Below, piece by piece: positions 8,642-17,997 of a DNA stretch of 64,000 bases. Source of the DNA: Ga0077523 sp038324085 (GTDB lineage Bacteria; Pseudomonadota; Gammaproteobacteria; Burkholderiales; Ga0077523); the NCBI GenBank assembly GCA_038324085.1, contig JBBQHP010000014.1:1-64000 (forward strand). Reading direction: 5' to 3'. How positions within the stretch are numbered: position 1 is the first letter of the stretch; every line of letters starts with the position of its first letter. The position numbers and the translations under genes were made by a program. The notes under the pieces were generated by a model. It saw only the letters and a program-made list of their open reading frames with translations. It had not been told where the DNA came from and searched no databases.

Positions 8642-10078
8642 GTGAGCGTCAATCCATTCACCTCCGCCTGGCTGGGCGACGACGTCGAGAGCGCGGATCG
8701 CCCGCAGCGCGGGCTCTCGTACGTGGCCGGTCCGACGACCGAGCCGCTGCGCTACATCACGCTGGGGACGATGCTCGACGAGGGCGTCGCGCGCCATGGC
8801 GGACGTGACGCCGCGTACTTCGCGGCGAGCGGCCGTCGCTGGTCGTGGTACGACCTGCAGTCGCGCGCCGACGAGGTGGCCACGGGTCTGCTCGCACTGG
8901 GTCTGCAACGCGGCGATCGCGTCGGTATCTGGGCGCCAACCTGCGAGGAATGGCTCGGCGTGCAGTTCGGCGCAGCGCGCATCGGTGCCATTCTCGTACC
9001 GCTCAATCCCGGTTGGGGCGAAACCGAACTCGGACACGCGCTGAATACCGCGCAGTGCCGGGTACTCGTACTGTCGAGGTACATCGCCAGTACCGATGCC
9101 GTCGCTCTGTTGCGGGGTCTTGCACCGGAGATCGATCGTGCGTGGCCCGACGGCAAGCTGCGCAGCGAGCGGCTGCCTCGCCTGCGTTATCCCGTGCTGA
9201 TCGGTGAGGGCGTGACGCCGCCCGGCGCCATGACCTTCAAGGCGCTGCGCCGGCTCGCCGGTCCGGCGCAGCGGAACCGGCAGGCCGGCGTATCGGCCAC
9301 GCTCGACCCCGACGACGCGGCCGTCGTCCAGTTCACCAGTGGGGGGGCGACGGAAAGTCGCGGCGCGACCCTTTCCCACTACGGTCTCGTCAACAACGCC
9401 ACGTTCACCGCGAGCGCGATGCGCCTCACCGCGCGCGATCGGCTGTGCATCGCGGGCCCACTGCATCACTGGTTCGGCATGGGCCCCGGCATCCTGGCCT
9501 GCGTGGCTTCGGGAGCGACGATGGTTTTTCCCGCTCCGGCATTCGATGCGAGCCGGACGCTGGCCGCGATCGGAGCGCGGCAATGCACGGCGTTGCACGC
9601 AACCCCGACCGAGCTGACGACGCTGCTCGATCATCCGGAGGTGCGCACGACGGACCTGTCGCACATGAGGCGCGGGATCGTGGCCGGAGGACCCTGCAAT
9701 GCGCAGACCTTTCGCCGGGTTGCCGAGCAACTGCATCTGGCCGAAATCACCGTCGGTTACGGCAAGAGCGAAACCAGCCCGCTGGCTTTCCAGTCGAGCG
9801 CGATGGAGCCTGTGGCGCTTCGCGCTGCCGGTATCGGTCGAGTGCATCCGCACGCGGAGGCGAAGGTCGTCGACGAGCACGGACGTCTGGTGCCGGTCGG
9901 GCAGCGCGGCGAGCTGTGCCTTCGCGGTTACCTCACGATGCGAGGGTATTGGAACGATGCGACCGCGACCCGTGCGGTGATCGATGCGGCCGGGTGGTTG
10001 CGCACGGGTGATCTCGCGAGCCTCGACCACGAGGGCCGTCTGACGATCGTCGGACGCGTCCCCGCGGCTCCGCTCTGA
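8642..10078 (+). CDS. Degenerate, C-terminally truncated AMP-ligase (acyl-CoA synthetase-like)
   Basis: A 478-residue protein of the ANL superfamily, starting at GTG. The large N-terminal domain aligns throughout, but it stops at the hinge (IVGRVPAAPL), so the roughly 110-residue C-terminal domain with the catalytic Lys is absent. The P-loop, normally YTSGTTGxPKG, reads FTSGGATESRG (231-241) and lacks the conserved Thr-Gly and Lys; the YGxTE motif reads YGKSE. The protein is therefore unlikely to be an active ligase. Only about 135 bp separate it from the next gene, and they do not encode the missing domain. It follows the amidase by 123 bp and may be in the same operon, perhaps as a relic or a binding-only protein. 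Confidence 0.7.
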   Translation: MSVNPFTSAWLGDDVESADRPQRGLSYVAGPTTEPLRYITLGTMLDEGVARHGGRDAAYFAASGRRWSWYDLQSRADEVATGLLALGLQRGDRVGIWAPTCEEWLGVQFGAARIGAILVPLNPGWGETELGHALNTAQCRVLVLSRYIASTDAVALLRGLAPEIDRAWPDGKLRSERLPRLRYPVLIGEGVTPPGAMTFKALRRLAGPAQRNRQAGVSATLDPDDAAVVQFTSGGATESRGATLSHYGLVNNATFTASAMRLTARDRLCIAGPLHHWFGMGPGILACVASGATMVFPAPAFDASRTLAAIGARQCTALHATPTELTTLLDHPEVRTTDLSHMRRGIVAGGPCNAQTFRRVAEQLHLAEITVGYGKSETSPLAFQSSAMEPVALRAAGIGRVHPHAEAKVVDEHGRLVPVGQRGELCLRGYLTMRGYWNDATATRAVIDAAGWLRTGDLASLDHEGRLTIVGRVPAAPL

Positions 10079-10215
10079 TCGACGACCGCGCGCACGCCGC
10101 CGCCCCGGGCCGGCACCGCCGGATCCGTGCCAGGCGCCGGCCGCCAAGTCAGCCGAAAAACTGCCGGCGCAAGCGCGCCCGCTTGCAGTGCTCGAATCCG
10201 CGGGGCGCGCCGTGC

Positions 10216-10722
10216 TCAGGGATTACCGAGATAGTCCCGCTTGCCGATCTCCACGCCGGTGTGACGGAGGATGTTGTACGTCGTGGTGACATGAAAGTAG
10301 AAGTTCGGCAGCGCGTGACCGAGCAGATATTGCATGCCGGTGTAGTGGGTCTCCTTGTCGCCTCGCTTGAGGACGATGTCCTTGTCCTCGCTGCCGTCGA
10401 TCTGCTCCGGTTTCACCGTCTCGACGAATGCGATGGTCCTGGTGATGCGCGCCTTGAGCTCTGCGATCGTCTTCTCGCCGTCGTCGAACTTGGGGATCTC
10501 GAGCCCTGCGAGCCGGGCGACGGCCCCCTTGGCTGTGTCGCAGGCGATCTGCACCTGCGATGTCATGGAGAGCATGTCCGGAAACAGGCGATAGGCCGGC
10601 AGCACACTGGCCTCGATCTTCTTGGCGTCGGCGTGGGCCTGGGCCTTGTCGAGAATGTTCGCGAGGTTGCCGAGGATGTTGAGGAAGCGTGGAACGCTTA
10701 CCTGGTACATGGAAATCTTCAT
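10216..10722 (-). CDS. DUF1993 family protein
   Basis: A 168-residue protein that starts MKISMYQVSVPRFLNILGNL and contains SMTSQVQIACDTAKG and HALPNFYFHVTTTYNILRH, the hallmarks of the DUF1993 family as I recall it. These are small helical, DinB-like cytosolic proteins with no established function. It has no signal peptide. It converges with the ligase-like gene at 8642-10078 and lies downstream of the amidase on the same strand, separated by about 190 bp. Confidence 0.8.
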   Translation of the reverse strand: MKISMYQVSVPRFLNILGNLANILDKAQAHADAKKIEASVLPAYRLFPDMLSMTSQVQIACDTAKGAVARLAGLEIPKFDDGEKTIAELKARITRTIAFVETVKPEQIDGSEDKDIVLKRGDKETHYTGMQYLLGHALPNFYFHVTTTYNILRHTGVEIGKRDYLGNP

Positions 10723-10915
10723 GGAAAGTCCCGAGGAAGCAAAGCAGGAAAGGCGTCCCGGCGGCCGACGGATGGGTCCGGAGACGGAAAACGACAAGGT
10801 GATGCTGGTGTGCGCAGACACCTCGCAACGCGCCGATTGTAGGCCCCGGCCGGCGGTCCGTGCGCTTCGCCTCGGCCGGACAAGACCCTCGCGGCGCGTC
10901 GATCGAACCGACGGC

Positions 10916-12316
10916 CTACAACCTGGGCCGCTGCCGATGCCAGGTGGTTTCCCGCTGGAACGCCCGACCGGCGCGCACGAGCAAGGCCTCGTCCCAGTGA
11001 CGGCCCATGAGCTGGATCGCAATCGGCGTGTTCCGCGGCGTGAACCCGGAAGGCAGCGTGATCGCCGGGCCACCGGTCACGCAGCAGGGCACGGTGAATC
11101 GGGCCACGGAAACGAAAGCGTCCGGATCCTGCCCCAGGGTCGCCATCTGCGCATTGGTCGGCGACGCGATGAACTGGGCGGGGATCAGCAGCACGTCGAT
11201 GGATTGGAACAACGCTGCCACACGGCCGGAGAAATCGCGTCGGCGCAGCAGGATCTTCTGGTAGGCCGCAGCACTGACCCCGCGCGCGAGGTCGAGCAGG
11301 CCGGCGAGCCCCGGCCCGTATTCGGCGCGTCGTGCGGGGAACGTGGCTTCGTGCGCCACTGCGGTTTCCACGGCGCAGAGCGGCAGCCAGTCGCGCACGA
11401 TCTGGTCGACCTCCGGAAATCGCACGTGCACGATGCGTGCACCAAGGCCCTGCAGGACGCGCTGCGCTTCCTGCGTGGTCTGGACCATCGCCGGGTCGAC
11501 GCCTTCGCTGTTGAAGCGCTCGTCGACGCCGATGCGCAATTCGCCGAGGTCGCGATCGTTGCCGGCGAGATAGTCCGGCACCGGTTTCTGGCTGGCGGTC
11601 GGATCGTTCGGATCGGACCCTGCAATGGCCCCGAGCATGATGCCGGTGTCGGTCGCCGACCGGCACATGGGCCCAAGGTGATCCAGCGACGCTGCCAGTT
11701 CGAAAGCGCCGAAGCGCGAGACCCTGCCCCACGTGGGCTTCAGTCCGGTGACGCCGTTCGCCGCCGAAGGGAAGCGGATCGATCCACCGGTGTCCGAGCC
11801 GATGGATCCGAAGCAGAATCCGGCGGCCGTGGCCACACCCGAGCCGCTGGATGAAGCGCCCGACCAGTGCTCGGGATGCCACGGATTCACCGGGACGGTG
11901 ATGTCCGGATGGTGATCCGCGAACGCGCCCTCGGTGAGCTGCAACTTGCCGAGCGACACCGCGCTCGCGTCGGCCAGTCGCTGCACCACGGTGCCATCGA
12001 AGGTGGGGCGAAAGTCGCGGTGGATCGGCATGCCGGCGGCCGTCGGGATGCCTTTCGTATAGCAGAGATCCTTGAGCCCGATCGGCACCCCGTGCAGCGC
12101 TCCCTTGTAGCGTCGCTGCGCGATCTCGTCTTCCGCCTTGCGCGCCTGCGTCAGGGCCACGTCGGGTGTCAGGTGCGCGAACGCGTGCAGCCGCGGTTCG
12201 AGTGCTTCGATCCGCTGCAGCATCGCCTGCGTCAGTTCCACCGGCGAGAGCTTGCGTGTCTGCAACAGGTGGGCGACTTCGGCCAGTTCCAGGTAGTGCA
12301 GTTCGCCGTGCGTCAT
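10916..12316 (-). CDS. Amidase, GatA-like amidase-signature family
   Basis: A 466-residue amidase-signature enzyme. Catalytic Lys82 is in GLKDL, the cis-Ser is in GASSSGSG (153-160) and the nucleophile Ser179 is in SDTGGSIR. The N-terminal ELxxLLQTRKLSPVELT segment is typical of GatA-like amidases, but there is no gatB or gatC nearby, so it is an independent amide hydrolase rather than a tRNA amidotransferase subunit. It differs clearly from the amidase fused to the transporter (DTGGS versus DQGGS). The substrate is unknown. It is transcribed away from the cyclic-di-GMP gene that starts 221 bp to the right. Confidence 0.85.
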   Translation of the reverse strand: MTHGELHYLELAEVAHLLQTRKLSPVELTQAMLQRIEALEPRLHAFAHLTPDVALTQARKAEDEIAQRRYKGALHGVPIGLKDLCYTKGIPTAAGMPIHRDFRPTFDGTVVQRLADASAVSLGKLQLTEGAFADHHPDITVPVNPWHPEHWSGASSSGSGVATAAGFCFGSIGSDTGGSIRFPSAANGVTGLKPTWGRVSRFGAFELAASLDHLGPMCRSATDTGIMLGAIAGSDPNDPTASQKPVPDYLAGNDRDLGELRIGVDERFNSEGVDPAMVQTTQEAQRVLQGLGARIVHVRFPEVDQIVRDWLPLCAVETAVAHEATFPARRAEYGPGLAGLLDLARGVSAAAYQKILLRRRDFSGRVAALFQSIDVLLIPAQFIASPTNAQMATLGQDPDAFVSVARFTVPCCVTGGPAITLPSGFTPRNTPIAIQLMGRHWDEALLVRAGRAFQRETTWHRQRPRL

Positions 12317-12537
12317 GCGCTTTGATCCTGTGGTCGGGGTTGAATGAGTTTACCGAGATGTGGGAGCGCATGGCGCGGGGGCATCCGATCGCCGTGCAAC
12401 TCCTCGCAGCGGACCTCCCGGTGCCCGGAATGCGAGCATTGCGTACGGCGCGAAGCGTCGTGTGCCGGGAATCGTTCCATCCCGGCCTTTATTTCGCTGC
12501 GCACATGCCGATATGAGTTCCGGCAGAGCACTTGGTC

Positions 12538-15500
12538 ATGAATGTCGCCTCGTTGCCCGCGCTAACGCTTTCGAGTCCAGCCGAGAGATCGGCGCACGCC
12601 ACGTCACAACCCATGCTCCAGCGGGAACCCACTCCCATCGCCTCTCGCCGGGCAGCCCGGTTCTATGCTGCTCTGGTCCGGACGGCAGGGGCTATCCTGC
12701 GTGCGGAGGACCGGGCGACGCTGTTCGACGCGGTGTGCCGGATCGCTGTCGAACAGGGCGGGGTGCGCATGGCCTGGGTCGGCCGGGTCGATGCCGACAG
12801 CCGGCGGGTCGTGCCCGTTGCCTGTCATGGACAAGGTTGCGGCTACCTGCAGGAATCCCTGATCTCGGCGGATGCGGCCCACCAGGAAGGTCTCGGGCCG
12901 ACCGGGATTGCCCTTCGTGAAGGCCGGTCCATCGTCTTGAATGATCTCGGCGCCGAACCCGCATTCGACCCCTGGCGCGAGGCGGCGAACCGGCACGGCT
13001 TTCACGCATCCGCCGCGATTCCGCTGCGCGTCGGCAACGCGACGGTTGGGGCCGTCGGGTTCTACGCGGCCGAAGCCGGATTCTTCGACAGCGAGCTGGT
13101 CGCACTCCTCGAGGTCATGGCCGGCGAGATCTCGTTCGCGCTCGATCGCATGGGTCTCGAGGAATCCCGCCGGAACAACGAATCGGATCTGGCGCGCCAT
13201 GAATCGCGTCTGCGCGCCATCTTCGAAACCGAACCGGAATGCGTCAAGCTCCTGGACCGCGCCGGCCGCCTGCTGGAGATGAATCCGGCCGGTCTTGCGA
13301 TGATCGGGGCGGATTCGCTCGAACAGGTGCGGGGTCGGAACATGAGCGCACTGCTCGTTCCGGAGGATCGCGACGCTTTCGGCGCGATGCTCGACGCCGT
13401 GTTCCTGGGGGAGTCCCGGCAGCTGGTCTTCGACATCGTGGGCCTCAAGGGTGCGCGGCGGACGCTCGAGACTCACTCGGTTCCGCTGCGCGACGGGGCG
13501 GCCGACGGTTCGGTGCAGGCGCTGCTGGGACTCACGCGGGACATCACCGAGCAGCGCCTTGCAGAGCAGCAGTTGCGGCGCAGCGAGGAGAACCTCAAGG
13601 TCACCTTGCACAGCATCGGCGAGGCCGTGGTGGCGACCGATGCCGCGGGTTGCGTGCGCCTCATGAATCCGGTGGCCGAGCGCTTGACCGGATGGTCCGC
13701 GGCCGATGCCGATGGCAAGCCGCTGGCGGAGGTGCTTCACCTGACCGATGAAGTCGGGGAGCACGCCATTGCAGACCCGGTGGCTCAGGTCATGGCCAGC
13801 GGCGGCGCCATCGGAACGGCCCGCGGAACGCTGCTCACCGCGCTCGACGGCACCGTTCGACCCATCGGCTGGAATGCCGCGCCGATTCGCCCGGGTGCGG
13901 AAGGCGGCATCCAGGGCGTTGCCGTGGTGCTGCGCGACCAGACCCGCGAAGCGGCATCGCGGCGCGACCTCGAACGCGAGGAACGCAAGTACCGTTCCCT
14001 GCTCGGGCAGGTGCAGGCGATCATCTACATCGCGGATCTCCACAACCCGGGCGCCCTGTCCTTCGTGAGTCCTCAGGTCGGGAAGATCCTGGGATTCGAT
14101 CCGTCCGAGGTCCTCGCCGATCCGCAGTGGCGGCAGCGCAATATCCATCCCGACGACTGGCCGCAGGTCTGCCAGCGCCATGCGCTCACCGTCGCGACCC
14201 TCGCGCCGTTTCGCGCCGAATACCGCATGTTCGCCCGCGACGGCCGCGTGGCGTGGATCGCCGATACCGCGACCGTCCTGCCCGATGACGAAGGCACGCC
14301 ACGATTCCTCCACGGCCTGATGTTCGACATCACGCTCTACCGGGAGCAGGCGGATGAGCTGCGTCGCAACGAGGAACGATTGCGCGTGGCCATCGCTTCC
14401 ACCAGCATGTCCGTCTTCAATCAGGATCGCGATCTGCGCTACACGTGGATCTTCAATTCACGCCTCGGGCTGCGGCACGAGGACGTGGTGGGGCGCACGG
14501 ATTCCGACATCATGGCCGCCGTGGCTGCAGAGCGGCTGACGCGCGTGAAGCGCCAGGTGATCGAATCGGGCACCGGAACGAAAACCGAGACCACGCTCAC
14601 GCTGGACGGGGTCGACCACTTCTTCGAACTGACGCTCGAGCCTCTGCGGGACGTCGCGGGCCAGGTCACGGGATTGACCGGCGCCGCGGTCGACATCACG
14701 GAGCGCAAGGCGGCCGAAGCGCAAATCGAGTACCTTGCCCATCACGATGCACTGACGGGCCTGCCGAACCGGGTGCTTCTGCGTGACCGCATGGCGCAAT
14801 CCCTCGCCACCGCCAGGCGGGCCGGCTCCCGGGTCGCCCTGCTGTTCCTCGATCTCGATCGCTTCAAGCACGTCAACGACTCGCTCGGCCATCTGATCGG
14901 AGATCACCTGTTGCGCGCGGCGGCGGAACGCATCGTCGCCTGCGTGCGGGCGATCGACACGGTGAGCCGGCAAGGGGGCGACGAGTTCCTCATCCTGCTC
15001 ACCGATGTCCAGGACGCGCGAGCAGTCGGTCGCGTCGCGGAAAAGATTCTCGGCACCATGGTGGCTCCGTTCGAAATCGAGGGGCATGTGATCACGACGT
15101 CGTTCAGCATCGGCATCAGCATCTTCCCCGACGATGCGGTCGATTATGACGCGCTGCTGCGCCAGGCCGACACGGCGCTCTATCAGGCAAAGGAAGCCGG
15201 GCGCGGGGCCTACCGGTTCTTTACCGACCAGATGAACATTGCCGCGATGGAGCGCATGCGCCTCGAGACCAATCTGCGCCAGGCCCTCGAACGCGGAGAG
15301 CTGTATCTCGAATACCAGGCCCAGGTCGACCTTCAGTCCGGTCGCATCGTCGGGGCCGAGGCGCTGTTGCGCTGGGCCCACCCGGTGCTCGGGAACGTGC
15401 CGCCGGCGCGCTTCATCCCGGTGGCCGAGGACACGGGATTGATCGTGCCGATCGGCACCTGGGTGCTCAACGAGGCCTGCCGGCAGGTGCAGGCGTGGCG

Positions 15501-16017
15501 TCAGGCCGGATTGCCGTTCCAGAGGGTGGCGGTGAACCTGTCCGCGATCCAGTTCCGGCGCACCGATCTCGTGGCCACGGTGCGCGCGGCCCTCCACGAT
15601 TCCGGTCTGGATCCCGCCGCGCTCGAAGGCGAGATCACCGAGTCCCTGCTGGTCGATTCATCGTCGCAGGTGCAGGAGACGATGCGACAACTGAAGGGTC
15701 TTGGCATCCGTCTGTCGGTCGACGATTTCGGCGTCGGCTATTCAGGATTGCGCTACCTGAAACTGTTCGACATCGACAAGATAAAGATCGATCGCACTTT
15801 CGTGCTCGATATTCCTGGCGATGCCGAAGATGTGACCCTGGTACGCGCCATCATCCAGCTTGCCCACAGCCTCAAGCTCGAAGTGGTTGCCGAAGGCGTC
15901 GAAAACGATGCGCAACTGGCCCTGCTGCGCAGCTTCGGCTGCCACGAGGTCCAGGGTTACCTGTTCGGGCGCCCCATGGCTGCGTCCGAATTTGCCGAGC
16001 GCCTGGCGGCGCAATAG
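12538..16017 (+). CDS. GAF-PAS-GGDEF-EAL cyclic-di-GMP signalling protein
   Basis: A 1159-residue cytoplasmic sensor. Order: GAF (about 40-205), four PAS domains (about 220-725), GGDEF (about 735-895) and EAL (about 905-1155). The GGDEF motif is intact (813-817) and the EAL motif is intact (941-943), with DDFGVGYSGLRYL present, so both diguanylate cyclase and phosphodiesterase activity are possible; such proteins are usually biased to one. There are no membrane segments. A TTG six bases earlier is a less likely start than the ATG at 12538. No cognate regulator is adjacent. It is followed by a tandem repeat. Confidence 0.9.
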   Translation: MNVASLPALTLSSPAERSAHATSQPMLQREPTPIASRRAARFYAALVRTAGAILRAEDRATLFDAVCRIAVEQGGVRMAWVGRVDADSRRVVPVACHGQGCGYLQESLISADAAHQEGLGPTGIALREGRSIVLNDLGAEPAFDPWREAANRHGFHASAAIPLRVGNATVGAVGFYAAEAGFFDSELVALLEVMAGEISFALDRMGLEESRRNNESDLARHESRLRAIFETEPECVKLLDRAGRLLEMNPAGLAMIGADSLEQVRGRNMSALLVPEDRDAFGAMLDAVFLGESRQLVFDIVGLKGARRTLETHSVPLRDGAADGSVQALLGLTRDITEQRLAEQQLRRSEENLKVTLHSIGEAVVATDAAGCVRLMNPVAERLTGWSAADADGKPLAEVLHLTDEVGEHAIADPVAQVMASGGAIGTARGTLLTALDGTVRPIGWNAAPIRPGAEGGIQGVAVVLRDQTREAASRRDLEREERKYRSLLGQVQAIIYIADLHNPGALSFVSPQVGKILGFDPSEVLADPQWRQRNIHPDDWPQVCQRHALTVATLAPFRAEYRMFARDGRVAWIADTATVLPDDEGTPRFLHGLMFDITLYREQADELRRNEERLRVAIASTSMSVFNQDRDLRYTWIFNSRLGLRHEDVVGRTDSDIMAAVAAERLTRVKRQVIESGTGTKTETTLTLDGVDHFFELTLEPLRDVAGQVTGLTGAAVDITERKAAEAQIEYLAHHDALTGLPNRVLLRDRMAQSLATARRAGSRVALLFLDLDRFKHVNDSLGHLIGDHLLRAAAERIVACVRAIDTVSRQGGDEFLILLTDVQDARAVGRVAEKILGTMVAPFEIEGHVITTSFSIGISIFPDDAVDYDALLRQADTALYQAKEAGRGAYRFFTDQMNIAAMERMRLETNLRQALERGELYLEYQAQVDLQSGRIVGAEALLRWAHPVLGNVPPARFIPVAEDTGLIVPIGTWVLNEACRQVQAWRQAGLPFQRVAVNLSAIQFRRTDLVATVRAALHDSGLDPAALEGEITESLLVDSSSQVQETMRQLKGLGIRLSVDDFGVGYSGLRYLKLFDIDKIKIDRTFVLDIPGDAEDVTLVRAIIQLAHSLKLEVVAEGVENDAQLALLRSFGCHEVQGYLFGRPMAASEFAERLAAQ

Positions 16018-16248
16018 CGACCTCAGCCACCACGACGATGTTCGAGCAGACTCGTTTCGGTCTCCGCTAGCGCTCGCCTTGCCGTCGATCCCCGCCCTGC
16101 AGGCGGGGCCCCTCGCCGGGTGGCTCGCGCTAGCGACCTCAGCCACCCCGACGAAATTCGAGCAACGTCGTTTCGGTCGCCGCCAGCGCTCGCCTGGCCG
16201 TCGATCCCCGCCCCTGCGGGGCAGGGCCCCTCGCCGGGTGGCTCGCGC
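16015..16248. repeat. Two-copy tandem repeat (116 and 118 bp) with internal palindromes
   Basis: Copy 1 runs from 16015 to 16130 and copy 2 from 16131 to 16248, each starting TAGCGACCTCAGCCACC and ending GGGTGGCTCGCGC. The copies differ by scattered substitutions and a small indel. In copy 1 the arms CGCTAGCGC and GCGCTAGCG bracket about 60 bp containing a CCCCGCC/GGCGGGG hairpin. The unit fills the gap between two convergent genes and abuts both stop codons. It resembles REP-type extragenic palindromes. A related CGCTAGCGCGAGCGCT lies at the end of the helicase gene near 54906. Confidence 0.75.
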
Positions 16249-16850
16249 TAGCGCGCCGTCATCGCGAAAGTCAGTGCGACGCGCAACTGATTGTTTTCGG
16301 CGACGATCTCCGATGTCGAGAACCGGTCGACGACCACATCGTAGGTGGACTGGCGGTCGGCGAGGAGCCGCTGCAGCCCCTGGCGCACGTCGATCGAGAT
16401 GGCGCGGGGAATGGCGCTGGCGAGGAACTGCTGCAACAGCATCCGGTAGGCTTCGTTCGAGATTTCGTCCACCCGGATATCCGTGAGCACGATCTTTTCT
16501 CCCGCGAAGGTCGGACGCGCCGAGAGGGCGACCTGAACCACGTCGCTGGTCCCGCCGGCGCACTGCTCGTCGACCACCGCCGAGAACCTGCCGCTCAGGC
16601 GGACGTCGATCCGCACTCTTCCCTTGGCGATCGTGACCCGGGGCGAATCGGCGTAGGCATACTGGCAGGCCGTCTCCGGCAGCAGGTAGTAGCGACCGCG
16701 GTCGATGAACAGCTCGGCGAGCAGCATCTTCTCGATCGCGCTGTTGCGGATGGTGATCTCGCTCGCCGATCCCGCAGCGGTTGCGGCGACGGGCGCAAGC
16801 CCTGCGCCGAGGGCAAGCAAACAAAACAGAAGGTCGCGCAAGAGCTTCAT
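16248..16850 (-). CDS. Secreted protein of unknown function
   Basis: A 200-residue protein with a clear Sec signal peptide (MKLLRDLLFCLLALGAGLAP, cleavage after the Ala-rich stretch near residue 26). The mature part alternates beta-like segments, such as VTIAKGRVRIDVRLSGRF and KIVLTDIRVDEIS, with a helical LQQFLASAIPRAI segment. This is loosely like periplasmic lipid-binding folds of the DUF1439 type, but I do not recognise it with confidence. Two Cys (in CQYAYAD and EQCAGG) could form a disulfide. The ATG at 16850 was chosen because the signal peptide starts there; the longer frame upstream is low-complexity. Confidence 0.6.
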   Translation of the reverse strand: MKLLRDLLFCLLALGAGLAPVAATAAGSASEITIRNSAIEKMLLAELFIDRGRYYLLPETACQYAYADSPRVTIAKGRVRIDVRLSGRFSAVVDEQCAGGTSDVVQVALSARPTFAGEKIVLTDIRVDEISNEAYRMLLQQFLASAIPRAISIDVRQGLQRLLADRQSTYDVVVDRFSTSEIVAENNQLRVALTFAMTAR

Positions 16851-17007
16851 GGGATGTCGATCTGTGAACGTCGGGACGCAATAGTGCCCGCTGTGGGTAC
16901 GCCATCGGTGCGGCGCCGCGATCCCGCCTCGTGCCTCAGGGGAAAAGAACCCTGCCATCGCCCGGACGCGGAAACCCCGATGACCACCGTGGAAAGCGGG
17001 ATCGCCC

Positions 17008-17238
17008 TTACGGGGAGGCAATCGGGACGCCGGCACGCCGGCGCAGCAGCGCCCTGACCTTGCGGAACGCGAGAACGGGAATGAAGGCAGTGACCCGGGC
17101 GTTGCGCTCGAGTTCCGCCAGTTCATTTCCGTAGAGCCGCGCCACGTCGGCGATCGAGGCGTGCGATTCCCGGGCGAGGAACTCGATGGCTGAATCCGGG
17201 CGGTGCGACGGGTTGTGGTCAGAAGGCAAGCAGGTCAT
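17008..17238 (-). CDS. Small DUF3562-like protein
   Basis: A 76-residue protein containing SAIEFLARESHASIADVARL, then NELAELERNARVTAFIPVL and a basic VRALLRRR. This matches my memory of the DUF3562 family, short helical proteins of unknown function common in Burkholderiales. The first part resembles a helix-turn-helix. The ATG at 17238 is the one closest to the homologous part; a longer frame exists upstream but looks unlike protein. It appears to stand alone between the secreted protein and the cytochrome gene. Confidence 0.6.
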   Translation of the reverse strand: MTCLPSDHNPSHRPDSAIEFLARESHASIADVARLYGNELAELERNARVTAFIPVLAFRKVRALLRRRAGVPIASP

Positions 17239-17416
17239 GAAAGCCGTGTCTGGCACGTCGCCATGCGCAAGATTGCAGGAGCCGCCCGGGTGGCACCGTG
17301 CGACGGCGCACATAACCACGCTTGCGCTGTCGCGCCCCGCACCGGCGCGACGCCTGTCCATATTCGCGACGCCGAAGGCGCCCGGGCACGGGCGGCGGTG
17401 ACCGTGCCGGGTCAGC

Positions 17417-17953
17417 TCATTTCGGTGGTACCGGCACCCACCAGTCGTTGAACCTGGGTTCGTTCGCCGTCCCGATGCTGCGCAGGTACGCGGTGATGTT
17501 CTGGATATCGGTCGAGGTCAGGATCTTCCGGTAGGAGGGCATGCCGCCTTCTTCGCCTTCGCGCACCGCTTCCGACACGTCACCGCTGTCGGCGCCGACG
17601 ATGTTGGGCCCCATCCCGCCGCCGCCCGCGTTGCCGTGGCACCCCGAACAGTTGTATTTCAGGAAGGCGCGGCGCCCTTCGCCCGCGGCGCTCAGCGCGC
17701 CCGGCGTCGGCGGCGGCGTTGCCCCGGTTCCGCCTGTTCCGCCGGTCGTTCCGGTTCCACCCGTCCCCCCGGTGCCGGTGCTCTCGCCGGCGTTCCCCGT
17801 TTCACCGGTTCCCCCTGCGGGCGGGGTCACGGGCGGGGGACGGGAGTCTTCGTGGCGCCGGGCGGCGTGCCGTTGCCCGTCTTCGGCGAGCACGGCGCTC
17901 GTTGTCACCAGGAGGCACAGGCTCGACGTGATCAAGGCGGTCAGAATTCGCAT
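17417..17953 (-). CDS. c-type cytochrome with Gly/Thr-rich linker (XoxG-like role)
   Basis: A 178-residue exported cytochrome: a signal peptide (to about residue 22), then a low-complexity Pro and Gly-Thr region with repeated TGGTGGTG-like units (about 35-85), then one haem c domain with the CSGCH motif (about residue 105). A Met in GGMPSYRKIL is a candidate axial ligand. The start is set by GGGAG eight bases upstream; an ATG 15 bases earlier is less well placed. It is the third gene after a quinoprotein dehydrogenase and a MxaJ/XoxJ-like protein, the usual place of the cytochrome that takes electrons from such enzymes. Confidence 0.8.
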   Translation of the reverse strand: MRILTALITSSLCLLVTTSAVLAEDGQRHAARRHEDSRPPPVTPPAGGTGETGNAGESTGTGGTGGTGTTGGTGGTGATPPPTPGALSAAGEGRRAFLKYNCSGCHGNAGGGGMGPNIVGADSGDVSEAVREGEEGGMPSYRKILTSTDIQNITAYLRSIGTANEPRFNDWWVPVPPK

Positions 17954-17997
17954 CTCGAATACTCCCATGGGTCGGTAAGTCAGCAAGGTTTCGACGA

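Noticed and set aside
10916..12316. Amidase considered as GatA of a tRNA amidotransferase
   Set aside because: No gatB or gatC lies nearby, and stand-alone amidases share these motifs.
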